The notes under the pieces are model-generated. The model was not told the DNA's origin and ran no database searches. It worked only from the letters and a program-made list of their open reading frames with translations. 64,000 nucleotides of DNA from Phialocephala subalpina (lineage: Eukaryota > Ascomycota > Leotiomycetes > Helotiales > Mollisiaceae). The stretch is from contig FJOG01000017.1 in assembly GCA_900073065.1 (NCBI GenBank), positions 1,174,149 through 1,238,148 of the forward strand, read 5' to 3'. How positions within the stretch are numbered: the first letter of the stretch is position 1; each line of letters starts with the position of its first letter. Shown here one piece after another: positions 1-12,726 of the stretch. Position numbers and translations under genes: made by a program.

Positions 1-519
1 GAATTCGTCGAAGGTTAGGAAGCGGGGTTTGCAGCATTTCCAACCTGGCGAAGAGAGGATTAGCTTTCTAGTGTTTGAGAGGGGGATGGAGGGGAAATCA
101 ACCTTTCTGTCCCTCATGGAAGATGGGAGGACCGGGGTGGTAGTGACATTCTTCCTCTGGGTCTGTGTACACTTTTCCGCACGACTGGTGGACGCATTTT
201 TGCGCCATGGTGAGCTGTACTGTCTCGTTCTTAAGAGGATGATGAAGTCGTGGAATGGTATTTATGAAAATGCGAGGGTGACGATTAGTTGCATGAAATT
301 CCTGGAAACAGACAGAAATGATTCTGCCAGAGCAGTGGCTGTATTGGGGAAGGCGCGACTGGGGTACTAGTGACCTTATTTGGCGGCGATGCGAGATGCT
401 GCATGTTCATCACATTTTTTCTCGGGACTAAATTCTAGGTTATTGGCTCCTTATGTTCTGTTCGAGTTCGGGTCATTGAGCCTCAATTGATAAAGAAAGT
501 GAGGAGCTTTTGGGAGAAA

Positions 520-890
520 ATGCATCGTTCAATACGACTGCTTCATCAATGTCGAATCACTTTGTTCACTCGAGCTAATTGCTCGTTATGTACGAATGCG
601 AAGGAGACTTTATCATCGGTGTGGGACAAAAGGCCTTTTGACTACAAAGAGATTGATGTTATGAAGCCGGAAGAGAAGAGGTGGAGGGATTTATATGAAT
701 TTGATACACCTGTGGTTTGTATTTACTTAGTACACGAAAAGGGGTATCAGCTGATGTATTCCAGATACACATCGGTCTCTCGAAATCTGGAGAAGAGCAG
801 CCCGAGATGTCTTCGAAGGCAAAGAAATTGATGCATCGTTTCAACTTCGACCAAGTCAACGAGAAGATGGATGCGGTGGAAGCGCGCTGA
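520..890 (+). CDS. Glutaredoxin-like (DUF836-type) small protein
   Basis: Exons 520-714 and 765-890 with a 50-nt intron give 106 residues. The N-terminal part has the thioredoxin-fold redox motif in TLFTRANCSLC (CxxC near residues 18-21), followed by VWDKRPF and LYEFDTPV, the usual pattern of the fungal glutaredoxin-like family that includes yeast YDR286C. The intron falls right after DTPV, and reading resumes as IHIGLSKSG and ends in FDQVNEKMDAVEAR, which restores the conserved cis-Pro region and C-terminal helix. I chose the ATG at 520 because it places the CxxC strand at the usual distance. A short basic N-terminus could be a mitochondrial presequence, but that is inference. Its redox substrate is unknown. 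Confidence 0.85.
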
Positions 891-1165
891 GGCGAGTTGA
901 TGCAGTGTGAAGACAGCTTCGAGTCATACCAGCATACTCGAAATACACAGAGCTTCAAAGCTTTGAGGAACCAGTGTTGAAGGATACTTTCTCCTTCGGT
1001 TTCCAAGCAAACACCCAACGGGCCGAATGATCCTTCCTGTACTCCCAAATTTGAAAGTGAGACAGATTTTGGGACAATCATAATATGTTGATACATTATG
1101 GCCACGGTCTGGTCAGCGTGGCATCTTTTGGCGTGAGCTTTTCTGAGACTCCAAGACCTCGTCTT

Positions 1166-2431
1166 TTACTCCATCCCCTCCATAAGCTCTACCCGATCAA
1201 GCATCATGGCTCGTCTGCCAATCCATTCTCGAATGACATCCCAGTCCTCGCCCTCTTCTTCTCCTCTCCGCCAAGCCTCACGGAAACCCCAAGCACCCGC
1301 TACTTTGTCAATAGCTGCCCGTTCCTCCTCGCGTATCCACCTTTGTCTCAATGGGACTCCTTGGGCCCAGGTAACGCGATCCATTTGATCATTAGCAGTC
1401 GTGACCGCTACCACGCCAACTGTAGCAGTAAGTCCGACGTAAGCCAGTATCCCGGCAAATGCGACTTGGGTAGCCATTGCGGTATCCATCGTATGTTGCC
1501 ATTCAGCCAGCTGGGAAGCTATAGTATATGCTGCAACAGGAGCAACAGCAAGACCAGTGGCTGGAATAAGACCCTTGCGAACAAATTTGGCTCGGCGAAA
1601 CGCTTTTGTACAATATGACATCTCAATGATGTCCATGGCAGCAACCAAGTTCTTTGCATTGATGGCAGCCTGTAAAGCATGGTCTGCAACAGCTACTGGG
1701 ACAGCGTTTGCAGCCTTGTTAGGATTTTGTTTCGAGTATCGTATCGGAGAAGATCTTTCATCAGGAAATGGCTTGGTGGCATACAGGAGAAGGATCTCTG
1801 GAAGTGTTTCCGGTTTCCCCAATGTTGCCTGAATATCCACATAGAGCTCTAAGACTTGAGGCGTAATGAAGACCGGCGGAAACTTGACGACTCTGTATGC
1901 AATATCTGACAGCTCGTCTGCCATACCCTTCAGATTTGGAGGTATTTTTGCATGCGATATCTGCTTCGGATTCGACTCGTCTAGAGAAAGAAGTGCAGAC
2001 GTGGCACCGTCTATTCTTGCTTTCGAGACTACCAGCGGGTCTAGAACGAGAAGCCTGGCCATTGCTTCGCATTTCGACAGGGCATAATGTGTATCCTTCT
2101 CCGTTGGTACTCCCTCTGAAGACAGGAGAGAGTTGCAAGTCTGCTTGACTTCTCTAAAAGCTTTCTCTAGCTCGGCATCCGTCGGGCGTGTGTCATTGTT
2201 CTTTTGTGTTGAATTGGACCCCGAAAATGGACCAACATTGGCTCCTCGAGCAGTACTCGAATTGGTCGGCGCAGGTTTCTGAGAACGTATCCTCCTTCCA
2301 GTTGAGAAAACGCGTGTGGGGTAGATAGATTTCTGCGATCGAAAGTGCTGTCTTGGAAGAGGTTTCTGAGCTATCACGTAATCGCAGAGTTGGCATATAT
2401 TCGCCCGAGGTTGGAGGGCGCGTCTTGACAT
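1166..2431 (-). CDS. Conserved mitochondrial membrane protein of unknown function
   Basis: One uninterrupted reading frame of 421 residues. The start at 2431 (MSRRALQPRANICQLC) is the first ATG of the frame; upstream in-frame sequence has only non-ATG codons. The N-terminus is rich in Arg, Ser and Gln without acidic residues up to about residue 60, as in a mitochondrial presequence. A helical middle part follows (about 90-250). Near residues 290-360 there are two hydrophobic segments, around TGLAVAPVAAYTIASQL and FAGILAYVGLTATVGVVAV, each able to cross a membrane. The C-terminus is charged and Trp-rich (WIREEERAAID, WDVIREWIGRR). I recognise it only as a type of hypothetical protein common in filamentous fungi and assign no function. 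Confidence 0.75.
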   Translation of the reverse strand: MSRRALQPRANICQLCDYVIAQKPLPRQHFRSQKSIYPTRVFSTGRRIRSQKPAPTNSSTARGANVGPFSGSNSTQKNNDTRPTDAELEKAFREVKQTCNSLLSSEGVPTEKDTHYALSKCEAMARLLVLDPLVVSKARIDGATSALLSLDESNPKQISHAKIPPNLKGMADELSDIAYRVVKFPPVFITPQVLELYVDIQATLGKPETLPEILLLYATKPFPDERSSPIRYSKQNPNKAANAVPVAVADHALQAAINAKNLVAAMDIIEMSYCTKAFRRAKFVRKGLIPATGLAVAPVAAYTIASQLAEWQHTMDTAMATQVAFAGILAYVGLTATVGVVAVTTANDQMDRVTWAQGVPLRQRWIREEERAAIDKVAGAWGFREAWRRGEEEGEDWDVIREWIGRRAMMLDRVELMEGME

Positions 2432-2767
2432 CTTGGAGAGCCGTTCGAGAGTCGACCGTGAATCAATGGAAGCTCCTTGAGGTTGGCGGATCGAATGCCG
2501 ATCGTTGTGGCTTGACAAACCCCTGCAAGATGACTAACGGAGCCTTAGCCACTGGCCGTGACGACGATGTCTCTGTTTCTGAACATGAAGCTTTAGGCAC
2601 CTTACTTTACATACTGTTAAGAACACTTATTGGACTCCGCAACTTTTCAAGCAGTTACCCAACATATCTGGGTCTTGCTTCATGCCTCAATAACACTCGA
2701 ACATAACGCTTCTCTCGAAATATCTCTCCCATCAACATTCTCACCAAGGCTCGAACTATACACCACA

Positions 2768-4280
2768 ATGCCGCCTCCACCTCCCCCACCTCCTCCCCCG
2801 CCTCGTAGGTGAAAGCATTGGATACATTAGTACTGCATACTAATATGAATCAGCTGGGATGGGTGGTCCTCCTCCCCCTCCCCCCTCCTCCACCTGGAAA
2901 CTTACCTGCACGACCTCCGGCAGGATCTGGGAATAGGGTGAATGCCCCTCCAGTCGTAGCTAAGCCCAATTCAATCCATGGGCTTTCACCAGTCATTTCA
3001 CCATGCTGACCCAGTCATAGGGAGCTCTGCTATCAGATATCACCAAAGGCAAAGCGCTGAAGAAGGCAGTCACGAACGATCGATCAGCTCCTATTGTTGG
3101 AAAGACCTCGGGAGGCTCGGGTGGAGCACCTATTTCTGGCGCCCCTCCAGTACCAGGAATGCTCAAGCCGCCGGGGGGAGGAAACAGAGCACGAAGCAAT
3201 AGTGATCAGAGTAGCAGAGACTCCGGGGGCGTTACCGGCATGGAGCAACCACCACAACTTGCAGGAATATTCGCCGGAGGCATGCCGAAACTGAAGAAGC
3301 GTGGCGGAGGTGTTGATACAGGAGGTAAATCACTCAGGCCAAAATATCTTGAATTTGTGGCTGACGTTGAGCTAGCAAATCGCGACTCATCCTATACTTC
3401 AGATCCAGAATCATCACAGAGCTCTGCACCGAAACCACCAGGCATGGCAGCCCTGAGACCACCAACTGCCGCACCTCCTTTACCAGGCAGTTCTGCGCCT
3501 CCGATACCGGGAACTCAGAATGGAAGTGCGCCGAGGTTTGCACCATCAATAGCAAATCTAAGGAAGACGGCTGGACCCAATGTCCCAAGGCCATCGTCTA
3601 CTGCTTCTATGAAAGGACCGCCTCCTCCGATAGGAAAGAAGCCACCTGCTCCTCCTCCTTCGTTCCGAAAACCATCGACACCTCTAGCTCCTCCACCTCC
3701 GCCATCTTCAGCCCCTCCCCCACCATCTTCTGCTCCACCTCCTCCAGCTGCACCTCCTCCACCACCTTCATCAGCTCCGCGACCCCCATTCGGTGCACCA
3801 GCAAGATCACAGCCCCCGCCACCCCCGCCAACATCCCCTCCATCAACAAATGGTGCAAGTCAAAGTCTTGCTATGCAAGCTGCAATACGAGCAGCAGGAC
3901 AAGCATCTCCTTTAGGAGCGCCACCCCCACCACCTCCTCCACCAAGCGCTCCTCCGCCATCTGCACATCGCGCACCATCACCTCCTTCTTCAGCTCCACC
4001 CCCACCAAGCTCTCGGCCTCCACCAGCTCAAGCACCTGTACGATCAATGTTGGACCCGAGTTCTTACACTTTATCATCAAATGGAACACTACCGAAGAGT
4101 CCAAGCCCGCACAGGAACTCGGAGGCGTCAAGGAGTTCGAGGGTTGAAATCAATGATACAAGATGGAGGTTTCAGGATGAGTCGCAGTTGCCAAAGCCCA
4201 GAGATTTCCATGGTGGACCAAAGAGGTACAGGGCAGGACGTGGGAGCAGTGTGCCTTTGGATCTGAGTGCCTACCAATGA
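2768..4280 (+). CDS. VRP1: Verprolin / WASP-interacting protein (WIP)
   Basis: Actin-organising partner of WASP/Las17. Proposed exons are 2768-2804, 2854-2937, 3021-3324 and 3376-4280. The start MPPPPPP is followed after intron 1 by a second proline run. Exon 3 opens with the WH2 actin-binding motif, GALLSDITKGKALKKAVTND. A very long proline-rich middle follows, and the C-terminus has the WASP-binding block: RWRFQDESQLPKPRDF, then GGPKRYRAGRGSSVPLDLS. Intron 2 (2938-3020) has branch point TGCTGAC and joins NR to GALLSD exactly as in homologues. Intron 3 (3325-3375, 51 nt) is in frame and is inferred from GTAAAT...CTAG. Anomaly: within exon 2 the reading frame must shift by one base in the C/T tract at about 2868-2892, so as written the gene does not translate through. 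Confidence 0.85.
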
Positions 4281-5455
4281 GTGATGGTTGAAGGTTCAAA
4301 ACAACGAATATGAAGGTTGGACTGACGATGAGAACGAAAACTCAAGACGAAGCGTTGTGTTTGGAGGCACGGGATCTAGCTAGCATGGTACAAGGTCGAG
4401 GGATAGAATGGAAATGCACTCTCACGAGTTAGAGTGATCTACTACTGGAGGATAACCCATAGTATGAGGCTATGATTGCTAGTGTTGGCGACTAATGAGC
4501 TGCTGCTCGTGGTTCTGCATATCGGAGATACAGGCGTTCGCTCGAGGCGGGATGTCTATCGAGCATTCAGCGGCGAGGTGTTGGGTTTGCAGTCATGGAG
4601 TCAGGGTGGAACTGTAGCAAATAGGCAATTTATGTCAAACAGCATTGCGGCCTGCTTGAAACTCGCCTATCGACTTCTTGAATGACCTTGTAATTTTGTG
4701 AAGGTTTGTATAGTACAGAGTATGAATACTACTTCCTCTCCTTTAGATCTCTGTACTTTCGTCCCTTAGTTCTTTGATGCAACATATCCCAAAAAAAACC
4801 CCCCCTTCCAGATATTCATTCACCTGCTCGATAATTTGGGGGGGAGGGGGGGAACATACTAGAATTGACAAGGTAGAAAATACTGACATTCACGAGCGGA
4901 CGCCCTCTTCAAGAAAAGGGAGCCAACAATAAATTATATTGCAACGACTTTCCTTCGAGACCATGAGCTTGGAATCATAGTGAAAGCAGCTTTTTAAAAA
5001 AGTGAAGAAAAAAAAACCTTCGTTGTAACTCAGCTTCTCGACTGGCTAGTGAATAGCTTACCAGTTATTGTTGTGACTGTGATAAGGCACCGCACACATT
5101 TATTTATATATAGACTGCGCATCGTGAAATCACATAAGATAAAAGCCTCTCTCGTCGCCTTGTGTTCGCAGCCTCGTTTGTGGAGAACAAAGCGAACTCT
5201 TGGCATCGCCTTCTTGAATACCGCCGTGCGCTGCGCTTTGTATCATCCGCTTGAGGCCACCTTTTACTCGGCAAATAGCTCAAGCTCGACCCCGTCTTCA
5301 ACTACAACCACAACCCCATCAGCTTATTTTCTTCGACCCAACTCCCTCCCTCCAACAAACCTTCCTCTATTTTCTCTGTCTGCTGGCAATTCAGTCTTGC
5401 ACTTTACTTCTAATACGATAAAGTGATTTGGTGCCCTTCCAGCAGGACTGCGACA
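4281..5455. other. Intergenic, no gene seen
   Basis: Between the verprolin stop and the ERV29 start I find no convincing coding sequence. The interval holds an A8-C7 tract at about 4791-4805 and facing G-runs at about 4838-4852, which could pair into an imperfect hairpin, and a CT-rich stretch just before 5456 that is typical of a fungal promoter and 5' leader. Confidence 0.6.
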
Positions 5456-6578
<1,123 letters not shown>

Positions 6579-6934
6579 TCACAAGGACTAGCAGCAATCT
6601 GGGGAAGGGGACGAAGGAGTGGATTGGAATATAAGAATATGGGTTGCCCTGCATTGGGTGGAGTTCACCTTAATAGGGAAGGGAACGATAACGAGTTCAG
6701 TGTTTTTCAGCAAGAAGGCGAGGATCCGGCCCAACTTCTCAAGCATAGCAGTCATCTTCGGCGTTTCGAATGTAAATTTCAAAAAGTCATTTATGTTTCC
6801 TGTGAACCCAAATGTCCATCTTGATCTTCCACAACCTCCATTTCTGCAACTTACCACCACTATTACACAGCTTAGAATAATTCGACACTTCAGCTCTCAA
6901 CCTCTCTCTCCTGTTTCTAAGCCAAGCTGACATC

Positions 6935-7132
6935 ATGCATCAAACCCTCAGCTTTCCCTCAGTCTCACAATCTCCAAAACTCAGCCCATCATATTCCAGC
7001 CACCAAGACCTCGAAAAAAGCCACGGTAGCGGATCTGGATCGAGGGGTCCGGTATCAGAGGCTAAGCTCCCGAGCAAGCCACCAATCCCACAAGGACATC
7101 CCCGCTTTACCTGCGGCAAAAGCAAGCAGTGA
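6935..7132 (+). CDS. Possible small protein, 65 residues
   Basis: An ATG-started frame of 65 codons, Ser/Pro/Gly-rich (SPSYSSHQDLEK, GSGSGSRGP, LPSKPPIPQGHP) and ending FTCGKSKQ. A CT-rich leader (TCTCTCTCCTG) lies just upstream, which fits a fungal transcription start region. I do not recognise a family. It could be a real small gene, a piece of a longer transcript, or chance; only the codon frame and leader support it. Confidence 0.3.
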   Translation: MHQTLSFPSVSQSPKLSPSYSSHQDLEKSHGSGSGSRGPVSEAKLPSKPPIPQGHPRFTCGKSKQ

Positions 7133-7843
7133 AATAACCTTAAATCTGTAGATCGTTGTTTGTTTTGGGTGGGGTGACTACCTAGATATGAATTATTCGG
7201 GTGGGAATTGAGAATCAAAATAAGAGGTTGAGGAATCCGAAAAGAAGCATAAGTATAGACGGTATTCAAATGGCGAGATTGTTATATTTCGTTGAGTCAT
7301 GTTGCCAGACTTCGTAACTTCATAGATATAATCATCAAGTATCGAAAACGCAAATAAGACCGCGTAGTTGTTTTGCTCCTAGCAATAGCTCAAAATCACA
7401 CTCCCGCTGTACGATTGTACTGGTATCAAATGCAGATTTTCTCCAAACCCATAAAAGCAAACTCCTCCCCGCCCCGAGCTCGATTGCTTTGCTCCCAAAT
7501 CACGGCTAAATTTGCAAGCAATGTCCGCTCTTGCTTTTGGCTTTTCAAAGCCTGTCGTAGATTTCGACATCGTCCGATGGCCATGACAATCTGGTAAATG
7601 CCGCTTGCATCTAGGCCATGTCGAGCTGGGGATCTCGTGTGGGCGCTGTTCGATGTCTTGCACGATGTGCTGTAGAAACCATGCTTTGAGGCATGGTTCG
7701 TATAACCATGAATCTCGTGAGGTATCTTGATCAAGAATGACTTCAAATCCGGAAACTCCTGTAAAAAAAAGGGGGGCCTGATTTCCTCGTCTCCTTGACC
7801 CGAGTGCTGGGAGGTCACCAAGGAGGACAGGCTGATGCAATTC
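7133..7843. other. Intergenic, no gene seen
   Basis: AT-richer sequence downstream of the Zn2Cys6 gene's stop codon. Open frames here are short, overlap each other on both strands and lack protein-like character. Confidence 0.5.
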
Positions 7844-9129
7844 TCATGCAATCACCAAGCTATCGATTGCAACTTTGGCCATCTTGAGAATCTCGAAGCA
7901 GCCATGAGTCTGTTCTCCAAGGCATAGCTTCTGTCCAAACGGTCCATATTCCATGGTTCCTGCAGCAACATGAGCATCCACAAGCTCATGCCGGGCCCGT
8001 TGACGTGCCTCCATTTCGGAAACTAAGTCTTTCAGACCTTTATGCTTGAAACCGGCCTGCTCATGGCCATAAATATCAACTCGGAGCAATGCCCGAACAG
8101 TCGTTCGCCATTGGTGAGCTGGCATTTCAACAGCGTTGAAGAGCAACTCCTTTTCCATGCAAGTCATCGCCGCTTCAACGCTCTCTTGTTTGCCACAAAG
8201 TCCCCCGTAATCCTGGAAGCGAAATGTCTTCGTCTGGCCTGCAGCTTCTGCGGCATCTGTCTCTTCATCAACCATTTTGAGTAGTCGTTGATAGCCGTTA
8301 GCTATAATAGGCAAGATGGTTCCCAGGAGCATAGTATTTTGAAAGGACTCAATCGGGGGATTCGGGTTTTCGAGGACCACTGATCCACACTGAGGGCACC
8401 AAATGCATTGAGCAGCGGTTGCAGCAGCGCCACGGACTGTCTTCAACGCTACTACGATATCGGTAGGAAGAGCTTGAAGTGAAGAAAGGCTGAGATACAT
8501 AGATGGAAGACAGCTGCACGGCCCGAGGGGAGGTTGAGCTTGCGGGGTCGAGTTCTCACTATCAGAAAGGGAGGCATTCGAAGCCGTAAGTGGAGGCGCC
8601 GAGTCCAGAGTGGGAATAGGGTCATCTGCCGGTCCAAAATCAATATCTCCAAAATTGATAGAAGGTCCAGACATAATGTCGCGATCCCCAAAATGCCAAA
8701 TTGTGCGTCCATCGTCGAGCTTCGAATTTCGACCTTGACGTGGAGTTTCTGCATGAAGTGCAAAGGTCGTCGGTCCGCCCGTAAAATATGGTTCAGCTAC
8801 CGCTGGTTCATTGTAGCCATCCAACTCGTCTGCAACAAGAGGGCCAAGATCAACGTTTTGGCTTGGGTTGTTGGATGGTTCCTCCGTAGCAGTCTCGATG
8901 AACTGACGTTTTCGTGGTCGACCCATGGGCTTCTGTTCGCTATAATGGCACACGATATTCTCCCTCTTACAGCGCTCGCACCCTTCTGGATCTTTGGAGC
9001 ATGCCAGCTTCCGCGTCCCTGCATTTGATCAGTAAGTGAAGCCATGAGGCGCGTCGTCAGTAACCCACTGCACTCGTCGCAGGCTCTGTGTTTGGCAGGC
9101 TTGTTTGCCGGAGCGTTCGTTGGGGGCAT
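7844..9129 (-). CDS. Zn2Cys6 transcription factor
   Basis: Exons 9129-9069 and 9018-7844 give 411 residues. The intron interrupts the zinc cluster: HRACDEC plus the first base of the next codon, then RTRKLACSKDPEGC and ERCKRENIVC. Joined, the six cysteines have exact CX2CX6CX6CX2CX6C spacing, followed by the basic linker KPMGRPRKRQF. The C-terminal region has a second Cys-containing patch (CSCLPSMYL, then QCIWCPQCGSVV) and a helical region of the kind seen in many fungal C6 proteins (YQRLLKMVDEE, FKHKGLKDLVSEMEARQRAR). The start MPPTNAPANK at 9129 is preferred; in-frame ATGs at 9198 and 9273 are possible. Target genes are unknown. It is divergently placed from ERB1 with a short gap. Confidence 0.85.
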
Positions 9130-9389
9130 TGCGACGGTAGAACCAAGAACTACTGGATCGAGGTTTAGTGAGGTTATGAAGTTGTTAAAAACGGTCATCG
9201 AGCTGGCAGGAGGGTCACTTATACGAGCGTGGTAGGTGACAAGGTGGTGAGCATACACCTCTCGCACTCGCATTTACGTGAATATGCGCTAGTTCTATTG
9301 TACGCTAAGATAACGCTTATCTGCCCGCCATTGAAGAAAAAAAGTTGGTGAAAGTCCAGCAGAATTATCGACAGCTCAACACACTCGCG

Positions 9390-11784
9390 ATGGCGCCTAC
9401 AGCGGTCGATAGGAAGCGGAAAGCTGTTACTCGAGATGTTCCCGAATCCTCAGATGTGGAATCGGAGGCGGAATTTGGAGACGGTTTGCTAGAAGGTATC
9501 TTGTCGCAAAGCGAAGACTCGGAAGACGAGAGTGACGAAAATGAAGAGAGCGACCAAGAGGATGAGGAAGATTTGGACGAGCTCGAAGCATTGGATAGCG
9601 ATGAAATACTTTCCGAGGATGGCGAGGATGAGGCGGAGCTGAATGGTGGTCTGGTGAAGAGCAATGGCACAAAACGTCCCCAGACCGACCTTGTTCCTGG
9701 GCAGGCTCAAGCGGAGGACGACGAGGAAGACAAGCCCAATTACAGGGTCGAAGTGGACGCCAATGGAGGGGAGAGATATGTGTATGAGGAAATAGACCCC
9801 GTCTATGACTCTGACGACTCGGATGCGCCTGTCACTACCAACACTATTGGAAACATTCCTTTGACTTTCTACGATTCTTACCCCCACATTGGCTACGACA
9901 TAAATGGCAAGAAAATCATGAGACCGGCGAAGGGAGAGGCTCTAGATGCGTTGTTGGACAGTATCGATATTCCTAAAGGCTGGACTGGTCTCACAGATCC
10001 AGCTACAGGGAAGCCTCTGAACCTCAGTCAGGATGAGCTGGAAATTCTAAGAAGAATCCAAACAAATGAGATGCCAGAGGAGGGCTATGATCCATATCCG
10101 GTAGGCTTCTTCAGACTTGCTCTTTCTAGATGTACGTGCTAATGAATTTTAGGCAACTGTTGAATACTTCACTGGCATTGAAGAGGTTATGCCTCTCAGT
10201 GCAGCCCCCGAGCCAAAGAGACGCTTCCTCCCTTCCAAACATGAAGCAAAGAGGGTAATGAAACTTGTCCGTGCTATCAGAGAAGGAAGGATATTACCAT
10301 ACAAGCCCCCTGAGGGGAGAGAGGAGGAAGAAGAGGAGATTCATTATGATATTTGGGCAGACGAACAACCTCGTCCTGATCATGTTATGAACATCCCAGC
10401 GCCAAAAGCCCCTCCACCAGGATATGATCTCAGTTACAACCCACCCCCGGAGTATCTTCCCTCGAAATCAGAGAAGCAAGCGTGGGAGGACATAGATCCC
10501 GAGGACAGAGAAAGGGAATACTTACCAACGACCTACGATGCTTTACGAAAGGTCCCGGCATACGACAAGTTCGTCAAGGAGAGATTCGAGCGCTCTCTTG
10601 ATCTGTATCTGGCACCGAGAGTTCGCAAGAACAGACTCAACATCGACCCAGCATCACTCCTACCAAAACTACCCAAACCTGAAGAGCTTAAACCATTCCC
10701 AACCGTGTGCTCAACCTTGTTCCGTGGTCACGAAGGCCGTGTACGGAGCCTGGCAATCGATCCATCTGGTAATTGCCTCGCCAGCGGTGGTGATGATGGC
10801 ACTGTTCGGGTCTGGGAACTTCTGACGGGCAAACAGCTCTGGAGTGCAAAGATTGGCGATGATGAAGCCGTCAATGTTGTGAGATGGCGTCCTGGGCGAG
10901 ATGCAGTCATTCTCTCTGCAGCTGCTGGGGAAGATATCTACCTTATTGTGCCTTCGGTACCGGATGTAAACCCGAAAATGGAGGCAGCAAGTAAGGAATT
11001 GCTAGACACAGGGTTTGGCTACGCAACGAACGCTACCCAAGCATTGACGGCGAATGGACAAAAGAAGGAGCCTGTTGCAAAATGGACACGTCCGAGCTCG
11101 AGACTTCAAGATGAGGGAGTACTCATCAAGATCACGGTACGAACAACCGTCAAGGTCATCAGCTGGCATAGGAGAGGTGACTTCTTTTCAACCGTGTCTC
11201 CAACAGCACAGAGAAGTGCAGTCGCCATCCATACCCTTTCAAAACATCTCACCCAAATTCCTTTCCGCCGCCTTCCAGGTATTCCTCAGACGGTCCAATT
11301 CCATCCTTCGCGGCCTCTCTTCTTCGTTGCAACACAACGAACGATCCGCAGCTACGACTTGCAGAAACAAGAGCTTGTCAAGATCATACAACCCGGTGCT
11401 CGCTGGATCTCATCTTTCGATATCCACCCCGGTGGCGACAACCTTATCGTCGGATCGTACGATCGACGACTGCTATGGCACGACCTTGACCTCTCAACAC
11501 GGCCGTACAAGACAATGAGATTCCACTCGAAGGCCATTCGAGCAGTGAAGTATCACAAGGGAGGCTTCCCGTTGTTTGCTGATGCAAGTGATGATGGCAG
11601 CTTGCAGATCTTCCACGGCAAGGTTGTCAGTGACATGATGGAGAACGCGACGATTGTACCCGTGAAGGTGCTGAAGGGGCATAAGGTGAAAAGTGCTTTG
11701 GGAGTTATGGACATTGATTGGCATCCAAGAGAGCCGTGGTGTGTTAGTGCGGGTGCGGATGGTACTTGTCGTTTATGGATGTGA
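9390..11784 (+). CDS. ERB1: Ribosome biogenesis protein ERB1 (BOP1)
   Basis: Component of the nucleolar PeBoW (Nop7-Erb1-Ytm1) complex needed for 27S pre-rRNA processing and 60S subunit formation. Exons 9390-10100 and 10153-11784 give 780 residues. An acidic N-terminus (residues 20-130, runs of Glu/Asp/Ser) precedes the BOP1 N-terminal domain, recognised by [16 protein letters not shown], then [13 protein letters not shown] across the splice, and [19 protein letters not shown]. The C-terminal half is a WD40 propeller starting at [18 protein letters not shown] and ending [19 protein letters not shown]. Length and order match the family. The start at 9390 ([13 protein letters not shown]) is supported by homology; upstream codons in frame have no conserved character. 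Confidence 0.95.
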
Positions 11785-12234
11785 TATCACCTTGTGTTGT
11801 TCATAGCACCGGCGTTATGGCTATTAGATATCAAGTACTTAGGAATGCAAAAGCATGAAAAGATGAGATAAGTTACAGTTGTGATGGTGTTGAATACGTT
11901 TTGTGTGTGACGCTTGGGGTTTCAATGTCGAGGCGGGAAACTCTCCCACGCTTTGAGCTTACGCCACTGAACGACATGAAGGGTACAATTGGATCGAGTA
12001 CACGACGAATCGTCAAAAAGAGCAAGCTACAACTTCATAGTGGGTTATGGATTGCCCGGCGAAACGGGAAAGAAAAATGCGGGGTATGACCTGTTACTGG
12101 AGGAAGGTGCATCTGTCGTACCACTCGGCTTAAATTCTCCAGTGACATTCTCGTCAACTTCTTTCCATCCAACTTCAACCTTCATCAAGAAACCCTAAAC
12201 ACTACCCTGAAGCCAATTGACTCAACCTGTCGAG

Positions 12235-12726
12235 ATGTCTGGATTCCCAAAGCTCATTCCAGCTTTCACAGCCCATGTAGGTATCTCTCCTCCATGTTCC
12301 AGCACCCATGCATCGTTACACAAAGACTCGGAGAACCTCCAAGCCGCCAACCAAGCCAGGAAAACCAGAATTGACAATCTCCAGATCGCTATCGACCCAC
12401 CCGTCACCGTCGGAGCCGTCAGTAAAGGCGGCCCTCTCGCCGTCGTTCCCTTCATCTCCGACCACAGCTTCATCCGTTCAGAGCCAGACTATCCCATCAA
12501 AGTCGACGCCGTATTCGCCCATGGCTCGGATTTCATTCGTCAAGATCCTTCCGGAAAACTTGTGAGACTGGATGTCAATTCTATTTTGAATGATAAGAGT
12601 GGTGCTGTGATTGCGTTCAAGTATAGTGGGATTGTTACGTTGACAGAGGCGACGGGGAAGGCGCTTGGTGGGGGAAAGGATGCGAAGACGACGGAGTTCG
12701 GGGATGGAGGTGAGTTTGACTTGTAA
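12235..12726 (+). CDS. DUF3237-like protein, 3' end altered by tandem duplication
   Basis: The frame from ATG 12235 (MSGFPKLIPAFT) reads 163 codons to a TAA. The stretch LQIAIDPPVTVG, KGGPLAVVPFIS and YPIKVDAVFAHGSDFIRQDP resembles the DUF3237 fold, a small beta-barrel family of unknown function. Between residues 14 and 31 a GTAGGT...ACAAAG segment could be a 48-nt intron or coding. After EFGDGGEFDL the frame meets a TAA inside a 250-bp unit that is then repeated exactly; because 250 is not a multiple of 3, the second copy reads in another frame. After the second copy, the equivalent frame continues past its TAA for about 30 codons (VWTTVENVLVRGNF) to 13079. A GTGAGT donor lies just before the TAA in each copy, so the true 3' structure is unresolved. 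Confidence 0.55.
   Translation: MSGFPKLIPAFTAHVGISPPCSSTHASLHKDSENLQAANQARKTRIDNLQIAIDPPVTVGAVSKGGPLAVVPFISDHSFIRSEPDYPIKVDAVFAHGSDFIRQDPSGKLVRLDVNSILNDKSGAVIAFKYSGIVTLTEATGKALGGGKDAKTTEFGDGGEFDL

Noticed and set aside
1..370. Open frame at the left edge
   Set aside because: It lacks an ATG at its head (opens on TTG), shows no family signature and may be 3' flank of a gene outside the window.
1085..1618. Long plus-strand open frame
   Set aside because: It is antisense to the 421-residue mitochondrial protein gene, and its composition mirrors that gene's codons.
2805..2830. A 26-nt intron that would put verprolin exons 1 and 2 in frame
   Set aside because: Too short to splice, and it would insert LLHTNMNQLGWVV-type sequence instead of the conserved Gly-Met-Gly-Gly-proline stretch.
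4791..4852. Poly-C and poly-G tracts as a possible G-quadruplex or terminator
   Set aside because: Simple-sequence tracts of this length occur often, and nuclear fungal genes do not use such hairpins as terminators.
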